Positions 54,396-64,000 of a stretch of 64,000 bases of DNA are shown piece by piece. This DNA is from Stagonosporopsis chrysanthemi. Taxonomy: Eukaryota > Ascomycota > Dothideomycetes > Pleosporales > Didymellaceae. The notes under the pieces are model-generated. The model had not been told where the DNA came from. It ran no database searches and was given only the letters and a program-made list of their open reading frames with translations. The stretch covers positions 1 through 64,000 of the forward strand of contig JAFISE010000144.1 of assembly GCA_022560025.1 (NCBI GenBank), read 5' to 3'. A program made the translations under genes and the position numbers. Every line of letters starts with the position of its first letter. Position 1 is the stretch's first letter.

Positions 54396-57300
54396 ATGTC
54401 GGAAAGCGATGATTACGGCGACGGCTACGACGACACAGAGTTCTTCAATGCGGCGACGCAGGCCGAGAAAGAAAATACACCTACATTCCAGCCGTCGCCA
54501 CGACCGACCAAGCGTCGCAAGACCAACCAAGCACGTGAACAGGCCAAGTCCATTCCAACCAAGAAGACACCAAAACGACGGCGGCAACCTTTCGTAGACT
54601 CATCTGATGATGGTGGTTCAGATCTTGTAATCGACGATGTGGACGTCGCCTTTGGTCCAAGTGGCAACGACCTCTCGCCTGCCACAAGTGAAGATGCACA
54701 CGAGAAGAGGCCGTCGACTCGCAAGAGGAGGGCTTCTGCCAAATGGCATGATGATATAGGCGGGGAAGATGCATCGCCTGCGAGAGCAACGATAGCTCAA
54801 AAGAGACAAGAGCGCATACATATCCCTACAGCTGAGCTGGACATGACCGACGTCTTCTTCACCCAACCGCCTCAAGAGCATTCCCCACCATGGAAGCCCC
54901 GAGGTGCGATATGGGCCAAGCCAACAAATATTGGACTACACAAGCCTTCGGTGGAGCCTCAGAAGTGGACTGGGTTGGACGCGATGAAGACCATGGCTTT
55001 GCCTAGTAGACAGTCCATCTCATCGCGGCCCAGAGCACCAGCTACGGTCGCGGTAGAGGAGTCTGACTCTGCAGTCGAGGAGGACCCGCCCACTCGAACG
55101 GTCGCAGCTGCGGGTGCAACAGCGGCTTATGACTATGCACAGGACCTAGCTGATTTACCCTCTGATGCTTTCTCATCTTCAGCAGGCTCACCGCAAAAGT
55201 TAGTTGCGGGCGACGACGTCACTCTGTTATCGGAAAGTCGCAAAAAGGTTGTGGCACCCCAGACTGGCTTGCGGCAAACAACTCTATTCGGGCGACAGGG
55301 GCCCAACGGTCAAGTTCCAACATCCCAAGTGAACAAGCGCTATAATTTTGTCGTTGACCAGAAGCAAGAGCCTCTAACACATCACAAGCTCGACCATGAG
55401 GCTCTGAAAACATGGGTGTATCCGACAAACCTGGGAACTATCCGCGATTATCAGTTTAACATTGTGCAGAGGGGCCTGTTTCACAACCTCCTTGTGGCCC
55501 TGCCTACCGGTCTGGGAAAGACTTTCATTGCAGCAACAATCATGCTGAATTGGTATCGTTGGACCATCGATTCGCAGATCGTGTTCGTTGCCCCAACGAA
55601 GCCGCTTGTCTCCCAGCAAGTTGGAGCTTGCTTTGGAATCGCCGGTATTCCTCGATCCGCGACCACGATGCTCACGGGAGGCGTGCAACCTGGACTAAGG
55701 TCAGAGGAGTGGAAAAGTAAACGCGTCTTCTTCATGACACCTCAAACCCTGCTCAACGACCTCAAGAACGGTTACGCAGATCCGAAGAAGATTGTTCTTC
55801 TTGTAGTCGATGAGGCACACCGCGCTACCGGGTCATATGCGTACGTAGAGGTAGTCAGCTTCCTCCGACGCTTCAATCAAAGTTTCCGTGTCTTGGCTCT
55901 TACAGCTACTCCGGGTGCAGATGTGGAAGCAGTACAGAAAGTTATTGATGGGCTCGACATCTCGAGAGTCGAGATCCGGACGGAGAATTCAATGGACATC
56001 TGCCATTACGTGCACCAGCGGAGGATCGAGAAACGCGTCTTTCATAACAGCGAGGAGATGGAAATGTGTATGGATCTGTACAGCCAGGCTTTACAGCCAC
56101 TCGTGAATCAAGTCGCAGGAATGGGTGCGTACTGGAGCAATGATCCGCGAAGCCTCACCCCATTTGGGTGCACACAAGCGGCAAGCAAGTGGGTGAACGA
56201 GGCGGGGCGGCATGCGAATCCGGGTGTGAAGAACATGGTTCGCACTGTTCTGACGCTGCTGGCTTCTATTGCTCATGGCATGGATCTGCTCAAGTTCCAC
56301 GGCATGGCCCCATGTTACGCTAAGCTGAAGGACTTTAGAGACGAGAGTCATAAGACGAAGTCCAAGTACAAAAAGCAGATCCTCGACAGCGACGCATTCA
56401 AAAAACTCATGACACGGTTGGACATGTGGGTCAACGATGTGAACTTTGTCGGACATCCCAAACTCGAATATGTACAGGAGTGCATCCTGGAGCATTTCGT
56501 CAATGCCGGTGAGGGCCCAAACGCCTCGCAAACCAGAATCATGGTATTCGCTCACTTTCGTGATAGCGCAGAGCAGATCGCTCGCGTACTCAAGAAACAT
56601 GAGCCCATGATTCGTCCCCGTGTGTTTGTTGGACAAGCAACCGCAAAGAATTCAGAAGGCATGAACCAGAAAGAGCAACTGGGAGTCATCGATGACTTCA
56701 AAGCGGGTAAATTCAACACTTTGATTGCCACCTCTATCGGGGAAGAAGGTCTCGACATTGGCGAAGTCGACCTTATCATTTGTTACGACTCGAAAGCATC
56801 GCCAATCCGCATGCTACAGAGAATGGGACGTACCGGCCGTAAACGTGAAGGAAAGATTATCATGCTTCAGATGCAAGGAAAAGAGGAAAACGATGCCAAC
56901 AAAGCAAAAGACAGCTATGAAAAGATGCAGGAGCTCATCGCAAACGGGTCGCACTTCACGTTCCATGAAGAAACGTCGCGCAGGATTGTGCCGGCTGATA
57001 TCAAGCCTGTTGTTGATCGGCGAATCATCGACATTCCCCCAGAGAACTCGCAGCAGGATTGGCTGCCAGAGCCGAAGAAGCGAGGACGGACGAAGAAGCC
57101 ACCGAAGAAGTTTCACATGCCTGATGGCGTGCTGACTGGCTTCGTCACTGCTGGGCGGATGGGTGAGGAGATCGTACCCAAGGGTCGTGGCAAGAAAGCG
57201 CCTGCGATCACGTATCCGAGTGACGAGGTGATGGACATACCTTCATTTGATTCGGTACTGCTAGATGAGTCAGAAATGAACGATCTGGAGAGGCGCTTTC

Positions 57301-58337
57301 AGACGGTGTACGACGACGACGATGCTCCCATGGTCAACGCTTTGGATCTTGGTCAACATGTCGCCTATCAACAGGTCCTGATTGAGACACAACTATTGTC
57401 GAAACCCGGCCGAAAGACACAATCGTTCGTAGCAATGATGCAGCGGATTCACAACATGGACAACGACCGTGTGGAGTCGTTCAAACAAAACCTCCATCAT
57501 TCTGACTACGAGTCAAATGGTAGAGACGACGAGTTTCTCATCGCAGACACGGATTCGCGTCCTATCATACACGAGGATATGTGGGCTGATGACGATCCTG
57601 CATCGCAGGAGCTTGTCAAGCCCAAAGCAAAGCCGAAAGCTACGACAAACGCAGCAGCCAAGCCAAGGACTAAAGCTGGACCTGAGCCGAAAGCAAAAGC
57701 ACCGCCCAAGACCACAGCGGCACGTGGCCGGCCACGGAAGGATACAGTTGCACCGATTGCCCCCGCCGAAACACCAGCCCGGCCATCCAAGACAATACAG
57801 CAAACACCAAAGACAAAAACGCCCGATTGGAAGACCTCTGCTCTCGCTGCTGAGGGCGATGAGTCGTCACCGCCTCCTACAGACCCGCGCTTCCACGTAG
57901 CATCACAGGCTGATACTGTAGGATCCCAAGACACCCTAGCCGATGGAGAGCCCGAGGACCAATCTCTATGGAAATTAGACTCGGACCTTGCCAGTTTCAT
58001 TGTTGACGGTACACTCGTAGAAGGAGAAGACATGCCAGCGTCCAGTCTCCCTGACCTTGACTTTAACGGGCTTGGAAAGGCTACACAGGCGATGATCAGA
58101 TCCGCTGCGAAGCCAAAGGGGCCTGCGAGACTCGAGAAACTCTTCACCAGCGACGTCACAGACAACGATGCGGTGGTCAGTAGCGATAGTGACGACGATG
58201 CACCTCTGGTGAACCAAGGTCGAGGTGCAAACAAGAAGCCTACCTATATCATAGATACTACGTCAGATGTGTCCTCGCCAGTTGTACAGAGACAGAGGGT
58301 GCGTAGGGTTATCCAGGACGACGATTCGGACGAATGA
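54396..58337 (+). CDS. MPH1: FANCM-family ATP-dependent DNA helicase
   Basis: A 3'-5' SF2 helicase that remodels D-loops and stalled forks and limits crossovers, homologous to human FANCM. One exon of 1313 aa from ATG 54396 (MSESDDYGDGYDDTEFF); the frame upstream opens only with TTG. The N-terminus is acidic then basic with a possible NLS (RPTKRRKTNQ). Helicase motifs: Q-like TIRDYQFNIVQRGL, I LPTGLGKTF (~368), II VVDEAH (~471), III LALTATPGA, V TSIGEEGLDIGEVD (~779), VI QRMGRTGR (~808). The helical insert between the RecA lobes is present (QALQPLVNQVAGMGAYWSND). The long C-terminus is disordered, Lys/Pro/Ala-rich (KPKAKPKA), ending in acidic SSD-type repeats and DDDSDE. It is longer than yeast Mph1 because of these tails. 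Confidence 0.96.
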   Translation: MSESDDYGDGYDDTEFFNAATQAEKENTPTFQPSPRPTKRRKTNQAREQAKSIPTKKTPKRRRQPFVDSSDDGGSDLVIDDVDVAFGPSGNDLSPATSEDAHEKRPSTRKRRASAKWHDDIGGEDASPARATIAQKRQERIHIPTAELDMTDVFFTQPPQEHSPPWKPRGAIWAKPTNIGLHKPSVEPQKWTGLDAMKTMALPSRQSISSRPRAPATVAVEESDSAVEEDPPTRTVAAAGATAAYDYAQDLADLPSDAFSSSAGSPQKLVAGDDVTLLSESRKKVVAPQTGLRQTTLFGRQGPNGQVPTSQVNKRYNFVVDQKQEPLTHHKLDHEALKTWVYPTNLGTIRDYQFNIVQRGLFHNLLVALPTGLGKTFIAATIMLNWYRWTIDSQIVFVAPTKPLVSQQVGACFGIAGIPRSATTMLTGGVQPGLRSEEWKSKRVFFMTPQTLLNDLKNGYADPKKIVLLVVDEAHRATGSYAYVEVVSFLRRFNQSFRVLALTATPGADVEAVQKVIDGLDISRVEIRTENSMDICHYVHQRRIEKRVFHNSEEMEMCMDLYSQALQPLVNQVAGMGAYWSNDPRSLTPFGCTQAASKWVNEAGRHANPGVKNMVRTVLTLLASIAHGMDLLKFHGMAPCYAKLKDFRDESHKTKSKYKKQILDSDAFKKLMTRLDMWVNDVNFVGHPKLEYVQECILEHFVNAGEGPNASQTRIMVFAHFRDSAEQIARVLKKHEPMIRPRVFVGQATAKNSEGMNQKEQLGVIDDFKAGKFNTLIATSIGEEGLDIGEVDLIICYDSKASPIRMLQRMGRTGRKREGKIIMLQMQGKEENDANKAKDSYEKMQELIANGSHFTFHEETSRRIVPADIKPVVDRRIIDIPPENSQQDWLPEPKKRGRTKKPPKKFHMPDGVLTGFVTAGRMGEEIVPKGRGKKAPAITYPSDEVMDIPSFDSVLLDESEMNDLERRFQTVYDDDDAPMVNALDLGQHVAYQQVLIETQLLSKPGRKTQSFVAMMQRIHNMDNDRVESFKQNLHHSDYESNGRDDEFLIADTDSRPIIHEDMWADDDPASQELVKPKAKPKATTNAAAKPRTKAGPEPKAKAPPKTTAARGRPRKDTVAPIAPAETPARPSKTIQQTPKTKTPDWKTSALAAEGDESSPPPTDPRFHVASQADTVGSQDTLADGEPEDQSLWKLDSDLASFIVDGTLVEGEDMPASSLPDLDFNGLGKATQAMIRSAAKPKGPARLEKLFTSDVTDNDAVVSSDSDDDAPLVNQGRGANKKPTYIIDTTSDVSSPVVQRQRVRRVIQDDDSDE

Positions 58338-58418
58338 GTCCATATGCATATACCAAGGAGTGAGATACCTTGATAGCTCTGTAGACTGCAGCTATAATAT
58401 ATCTCGTTGCATACAAGC

Positions 58419-58994
58419 TCATGCATATTGTTCCCAGTATTGTGGTTCGAAGGCTTCCATTTCCTGCGTGTATGACTCTCCCGCCTTGACCCAACCTTTG
58501 ATGCCCCCGCCAAGTGTCAAAGACTGTATTTGGTCGTCGCCCTTTTCGGCGATGTAGTCTGCGAACCAGCCTGAGCAGCGCGGGCCTCTGCCGTTTGAGG
58601 AACCTGAACATGTGTCAGCCACCGTGCGGTCAGCTGGGCAAAGCGCCCAGGCGTAGCGTGAGATTATGCTCACACGATTCACACGCCACGGGCGTGGAAC
58701 ATGCGGCAGCTGTGTCAAGAAGTGCAATTACTCACCACAATAGAACGCAACTCTTGTCACGCCTGCTCTCTTGCACAGATCAAATAACACGGCTCTGTTG
58801 AGGTAGAAGCTGTGAGCCGGCAGGTTTATGCTGCCCTTGATAGTACCGCCCTCAAAGTCCGTTCGGCGCACATCAACTAACAGCAGCTCGGCGGAGTTCA
58901 GGATGGGCAGCACGTCCTCACGCGTTATGATGGGTGCTGTGATCTGAGGTGCGGGGAAGGCATCATGCCAGTTGGGCTTGGGAGCGTCTGTCAT
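58419..58994 (-). CDS. Rhodanese/Cdc25-like phosphatase or arsenate reductase (Ych1/Ibp1 type)
   Basis: Exons 58994-58736 and 58603-58419 give 147 aa from MTDAPKPNWHDAFPAP. The rhodanese fold is marked by LLVDVRRTDFEGGTIKGSIN (CH2A-type) and the active loop FYCGSSNGRGPRCSGW, with CX5R (C-GSSNG-R) characteristic of Cdc25-like phosphatases and Acr2-type arsenate reductases rather than sulfurtransferases. The segment LTLGGGIKGWVKAGESY is the usual C-terminal helix. The 132-nt intron, long for this window, interrupts the active-site loop right after the cysteine, so correct splicing is required for activity. Cytosolic. It is convergent with MPH1 (81 bases between stops) and divergent from ERO1. 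Confidence 0.87.
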
Positions 58995-59615
58995 TGCGCT
59001 GCCGTTCTGTGCTAATCTTTCCACTTGCGAGAAAAATCAGCCCCAGCAACTGCACAGTTCAGGAGATACTCCAGATGGTCGGAGGCACAATCAAATGTTG
59101 AGGTTGAGGCTCCGGATCAGCCCTACAGGTGGCACCTGTCAGGTCCCGGCAGCTTTTCCCCTAAAACCGCCACATCGAATGGCCACCGTTGCGAGTTCCG
59201 TAGATGGTCCGACGAACGTGTGATTGCATCGCGGTCCGGTAGTGTTTATTAATTCAATCCAAACTGCAGTCTGTCCTTTCAGCAGCCTGGTGCCTGCCCT
59301 GTTTGTGCGCTCCATATATCCACGCCGTGTCCTTCATTTACGCAAATCGTCCGTTTCGACTTAAATTGCCTATTGCGACCACCCGACGCCCAGCGCCTCG
59401 CCCAGTGCTCCTGCCATTCGTGTCGACTGCGTTTCAATGCACTCTGGCCTCTTGTCCTACCCCACACCAATATCCGGCTGCTAATCTTCCGCCGCCCTTT
59501 AATTGTGAGTGTACCCGGCACCGCGAGTCGCAGAGCTGCCGCCGCTCTGGAGACTCGCATCGCAGACGTTAGCTGACCTGAGGACTGTATTAGCTTTTCT
59601 GAGCACTGAAAGGAA
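58995..59615. promoter_or_regulatory. Divergent promoter between the rhodanese gene and ERO1
   Basis: 621 bases with no supported gene. A TA-rich patch (gtttattaattcaatcc) lies near 59243. An unfolded-protein-response element was looked for and not confidently found. Confidence 0.45.
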
Positions 59616-61583
59616 ATGCGCACAGCATCGCAAGTGTTCTACCTGGCAGTCTTCTCGCTGCTGGGTAGCTCACACGCTGCCGACCATGCCGCGCCTACAA
59701 AGTCCAAGTCGTCGCCGCCAAACGTCTGCAATGTAAGCAAGAGAGTCGCTTCGCCCTCCACGCACACCAACCATGACGGTACTAAGACCACTTTCCAGTT
59801 GGAGCCCGGCGCGATTGTGTCAGACGCCTGCGCGAGCTACAGCACCCTCGAACAGCTGAACGAAGCCGTACACCCCTACCTCCACTCGATCACACAAGAT
59901 ACCGACTTCTTCTCGCATTACCGCTTGAGCTTATACAGCAAGAAATGCCCGTTCTGGGACGACGAGAACGGGATTTGCGGGAATGTGGCATGCGCAGTGA
60001 ACACGCTGGACAACGAAGAAGACATTCCACTGGTTTGGCGCGCGAAAGAATTGGGAAGACTAGAGGGACCCACGGCGCATCATCCTGGCAAGAAGGAGCA
60101 GAAAGAAGATAGGAAGAGACCTTTACATGGCAGTTTGGGCGAGGACGTGGATGAGAGCTGTGTGGTCGAGTACGACGACGAGTGCGACGAGCGCGACTAC
60201 TGCGTACCGGACGATGCGTTCGCTCCGGCGAAGGGCGACTACGTTTCGCTTGTAGAAAATCCAGAGCGCTTCACAGGATATGCCGGTGTTGGAGCCCAGC
60301 AGGTTTGGGAAGCAATCTACCGCGAGAACTGCTTCAGCAAACCACCGAAGATGGCCCCGGGGCAATCGCTTGGTCAGTCTGCACCGCTGGGGGGTTCGTC
60401 TTTTGGTGGTTTTGGAAACCAGCAGCAAATGCTGGCTGCGAACCAGCTTCGGAATGTCATGAAAGAGGGAGGTGTTCAGCAGAAGGTCCAGTCTGCTATC
60501 GCTCACGGAACGCCTGTAGCTCGTCTAGATCCGGTCGAGTTCGACGATACCTGCCTGGAGAAGCGAGTCTTCCACCGCGTTATTTCGGGCATGCATGCGT
60601 CTATTTCTACGCATCTGTGCTGGGACTACCTCAACCAGACAACAGGTCAATGGGGACCGAATCTCTCCTGCTACGAACAACGACTCCACAACTACCCCGA
60701 ACGCATCTCGAACATTTACTTCAACTACGCGCTCATCATGCGTGCGGTTGGAAAGATAAAGCAGCACATCCAGGACTACTCTTTCTGCTCTGAGGACCCC
60801 GAACAAGATCTGCGCACCAAGAACTCTGTTCTGCGACTGGCATCTGCGCTCCCCTCTGGCCCGGAGATCTTTGACGAAACAGTCATGTTCCAGGACCCTG
60901 ACACCGTTGCGTTGAAAGAGGACTTCCGCAACCGCTTCAGGAACGTTAGCAGAATCATGGATTGTGTTGGGTGTGACAAGTGCCGCCTCTGGGGCAAGCT
61001 GCAGACGAACGGATACGGCACAGCCCTTAAGGTGCTGTTCGAGTTTGACGAAAACGACTCTTCGAAGGACCCTCCACTCCGCCGCACTGAGCTTGTCGCT
61101 CTCATCAACACCATGGACCGTCTTTCGCACTCACTGATCGCGATCAAGGAGTTCCGCCGCATGGTTGACGAGCGTGAAGGCATCCCGAAGGCAGTATTAC
61201 CTGTTCCGCAGGAGCCATCTCAAGGTGTTCTCAAAACGAAGCTCGCTCTCGAAGAGAAGGAACCAGAGATCAAATACAGAGATGACGGTCTTCCTGACTT
61301 TTCCCGTGATTGGGACGCAAGCAAGATGACGATCTGGGAAGAAATGGTGGAAGAGTACCTGCTGGTGATGCGAGTCTTCAAATACGTACTGTCGTCATGG
61401 TGGCACATGCCGAGTAAATTGTAAGTCTTACACTCTGTATTGGATGTGAGAACGTTAATGCTAATACATCGTAGTGGTAGAATCGCTATCCTCGAAGCAA
61501 AGCGCCTCTATGACTGGTGGGTTGGCATGGTGCCCAGCGAGCGGAGTTGGGAGATTCGCATTCCCAGACGCGACGAGATGTAG
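59616..61583 (+). CDS. ERO1: ER oxidoreductin-1 (thiol oxidase)
   Basis: A FAD-dependent oxidase that reoxidises protein disulfide isomerase in the ER. Exons 59616-59732, 59799-61420 and 61475-61583 give 615 aa. A signal peptide (MRTASQVFYLAVFSLLGSSHA) starts the protein. The shuttle cysteine pair is ICGNVAC (CX4C) after KKCPFWDDENG; the active-site CxxCxxC is CVGCDKC near residue 428, in MDCVGCDKCRLWGKLQTNG. The FAD helices include HASISTHLCWDYLNQ. A Lys/Glu/His insert (HHPGKKEQKEDRKRP) separates these. The first intron, 59733-59798 (66 nt), lacks stops and is in frame; with it removed the join reads NVCNLEPGAIVSDACASYSTL, matching the family. The gene is essential in yeast. Confidence 0.95.
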
Positions 61584-63816
61584 AAGAGCACGTCCAGTGT
61601 TTCTACAAACATCTTCCTCTTCTTTATTGTTATTTTTCGCATAGCAAAGGCGTTGTGCATAGGATTTCTCGGTACTAGATTGCGCTGTCCGTAGACTACA
61701 AGTATCAAGGCTTGAACATACATATCTACAATTGCAGTACAATCTCACATGGCCCATCAACTATTGTTTTCGCATTCCCACTTCCCTTAGCTCTCACTCC
61801 TCACGCACCGTGAAGTGTTCCCCATCTCTACGTCATCCTCTCCTCCGCACCGGCCCCGTCCTCGGCCGAACCCCGTATTGAAGCTTCCATCCGCGGCGCC
61901 AATTCCATCATCATCCTCGCATCGGCGCATTTCTCTTGTACAAAAAATTTTATTCCCGAGAAAAGCCCCCATTAACAACCCCATCCTCTCCCTCCCATTG
62001 GCCCTGTCCCACAAAACAAGACTTCTGGCTCACGCTGTCAAGCTCAGCGCCTGCAATGGATGGTTTCTGCTTCGGGAAGGAAGAGGGCGGCCAAGATGCG
62101 CGCCTGCTTTCTATGCTTGCTCAATGGGGCAGCTTGCGGGCTTGGGTGCTCGGAAAGACGGACGTGGCGTTGCGAAGGTCAGTCCGGAGTGACGGTGAGT
62201 TTTAGGAGGAAGGGTGCGCTGGTACCGGGTGTCAGAAGTACCAAGCCCGGCGCCTGGTTTCAATGGTTGCTGCTTAAGGTAGGTTGAGGGTAGTGCTGAG
62301 GGGATTGTGCTGGGATGCGTGCATGGGCGAGGTTTGGGGATTGCAAGGTTGCGCGGTGGATGTGGTGCTAGAGGCTGTCCTGCGTGCGCAGGTGGTATTC
62401 ATGTTGTTCAGGCAGTCTATCTTGATAAGCCGAAAACGACAACAGCAACAGGTCTCTGTCTACATCGGCATTTTAGTAGATAAAGTCTCTACGGTTCGTA
62501 AAAGGCCGCCAGTAGGAACACGATGCTGGAGCAGGTACCAAAGTTTTCGCGGCTGATCAATAAGAAAACCCCAGAAATCCAGAGCATCTCGACAACGGCG
62601 GCTGCCGGAAAAGCGTTGCTTATTTGTGTTTGTCCGGCTGCCCAGTCGGCCGAAAGTGTTAAGGTTAAGGTTAGAGTTGCAAGGAAGCTCAGCGCCTGTT
62701 TCTCACGGCTGCCGCATTAGGGAGTTTCGCGAATCTTAGGAAGGTTACAAGCTCGGGGCCTATTTTCGACGCAAAGTCGGAAAGTTGCCTCATATGGTAA
62801 CTTTCGTCGACGGACGTGAGAGCAAGTGTGGTGCGGCAGGGCTGTTTGCGGCGGTCATGGACAAACAGAGGGTCATTGTTGGCTGCTCCCTTCGTCCTTC
62901 GCGCTGCCTGCTGGGCGGCGTGATCCCGTTGTGCTGCGGGGTGCTCCAAATATGTCGCGCCTTGTCTGTTGAACAAGGGGTGATAAACCTTGAATGTATG
63001 GTTTGTAACAGGCAATTCTATCATCGAAGTAGTGCTAAGTTTGTAACAGAATATTCGTTTCCAAGACCTCGTCTTCTCATGTTGTCGAAGAGGAATTGCC
63101 ATGAATCACCTGATTACCTGCTGGCTGTATCCCGGCTTTTCTGTGTAACACGAGAGCATCTCTTCGTGCCAAACCGTTCGGCGCACAGCCCACGATGCAA
63201 GATCAATGAAACTTGAATTGAGGTTTGCCAGTATAAGCTCAAAAGATCCGTCACGGCCATGTCGGCTGTCGAGGAAGTTCCCGCACAGCCATTCATTGTT
63301 CGAAATGGTACAGTCGCTCAGACGTGACGTGGAAGAGCTGGATAGACGTTTTTCGATTCGTACGTCGCCATCTCGTACATTGGCAAGCGAGATCCGCCAT
63401 GCAGAGTTCAACTACCTAAGTCTGATGGGTGCCTAGGGCGACAGCATCTTCTATGATCTTCGTAGACAGCCCAGAATGAGTTGAATACCTTCTACCTACG
63501 ATGCCAATTTCACATGCGATATGAACGATACGCAACCTGGTGAACGTGCAGTGATGGTGTCAAATGAATTACTAGCTTACAAACCAGATAGAAGAGCCTT
63601 TTATCGCACAAACCTCATGCCAAAGCATTTCCAAACTCCTCTAGAACTGCCTTTGCAGATGAGCCGAGAACGCTATACAGTGAGGACCACCAAATCTTTC
63701 CCAATATCCGGCTCTTTTGCCACTCAAATCTATCCGACTTCAACCCCGGTGGGTATATGGCTCCTTAAATTTCCCATGTTACCTTGCTATGGAGCAGGAT
63801 GATGGGTTCGTATCAT
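61584..63816. other. Gene-poor interval, 2.2 kb
   Basis: Open frames of 90-143 codons on both strands have no domain and no splice-supported extension, so none is called. Near 62658-62675 there is a short imperfect GTTAAG repeat resembling telomeric sequence. The stretch beyond 63000 is AT-richer. Confidence 0.45.
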
Positions 63817-64000
63817 TTACAATGGTCTTCCACCAACGAACTCGCTCCATGTGCGGACTTCGGTGGGGATACCCTCCTTCTTAGGCAGCTTCTCGCTCAT
63901 GCACTGAGCAAAGAGAACGGCAGTCTACACATCGTCAGTATGTTTTGCTGGGAAGAGAGTAAAGTTTGGCTTACCTTGGGTTCCATGAAGAGAGGAACAC
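63817..64000 (-). CDS. C-terminal exons of an unidentified gene (5' truncated by window)
   Basis: The last exon 63924-63817 (36 codons incl. stop) reads TAVLFAQCMSEKLPKK, then EGIPTEVRTWSEFVGGRPL. Across a ~50-nt intron (GTAAGC donor, TAG acceptor) the previous exon, running off the window, reads VPLFMEPK. Both splice sites agree in phase. I do not recognise the family from this tail, so no function is given. Confidence 0.6.

Noticed and set aside
58995..59615. Unfolded-protein-response element upstream of ERO1
   Set aside because: No convincing Hac1-type site was seen by eye; short partial matches are expected by chance.
62689..63102. 137-codon minus-strand frame and overlapping 143-codon plus-strand frame
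   Set aside because: They occupy the same bases, neither has a recognisable domain, and neither is favoured by codon use.
1..64000. tRNA genes, CRISPR arrays, transposons, secondary-metabolite or effector cluster
   Set aside because: B-box-like GTTCGA matches fall in coding sequence or lack the A box. No array, transposase, terminal repeat, synthase, P450 or cluster-type neighbourhood was found.

Overview
This window looks like gene-rich euchromatin of a filamentous ascomycete (Pezizomycotina, probably Dothideomycetes). The evidence is compact genes with short introns of about 45-70 nt (GTAAGT/GTACGT donors, CTAAC-like branch sites, CAG/TAG acceptors), and families typical of these fungi: an RlmA-type MADS factor, Msb1, a 2EXR protein, a HET-domain remnant, a DUF3712 membrane protein, Snt2 and Mph1. 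Exon joins were worked out by hand; for nearly every spliced gene the exon lengths sum to a multiple of three. No tRNA, rRNA, transposase, CRISPR array or secondary-metabolite cluster was seen.

Layout. 0-10 kb: a penta-EF-hand protein, an RlmA/Smp1-like MADS-box factor with a long polyglutamine tract, and Msb1, all on the minus strand. 11-16 kb: an unrecognised coiled-coil protein, a small basic nuclear protein and capping protein beta. 16-22 kb: a 2EXR protein, a HET remnant, then gamma-butyrobetaine dioxygenase and the mitochondrial thiamine pyrophosphate carrier sharing one promoter, then a DsbA-like thiol protein. 22-33 kb: an ANCHR-like zinc-finger protein, a DUF3712 membrane protein, GPATCH11, ORC3, and 3-hydroxyanthranilate dioxygenase divergent from a Ctr copper transporter. 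33-43 kb: soluble fumarate reductase fused to cytochrome b5, a Cdc1/Ted1 phosphoesterase, alanyl-tRNA synthetase and a divergently transcribed acidic-tailed protein. 43-64 kb: a proline-rich single-pass membrane protein, the 1699-residue Snt2 chromatin reader, a GPI-type cysteine-motif protein, the Mph1 helicase, a CX5R rhodanese divergent from ERO1, and the last exons of an unidentified gene.

Most genes are housekeeping and act independently. Loose themes are cell wall and polarity (RlmA, Msb1, the RCR-like protein, the GPI protein), mitochondrial and redox metabolism (TPC1, BBOX, BNA1, FRD1, ERO1) and genome maintenance (ORC3, MPH1, SNT2). I did not find a clear novel multi-gene system. The most notable points are an apparent mitochondrial presequence on the kynurenine-pathway enzyme 3-HAO, an in-frame upstream start in ALA1 that could make a mitochondrial isoform, three stop-free introns whose length is a multiple of three, a truncated HET N-terminus, and a secreted protein built on four CX3C motifs.
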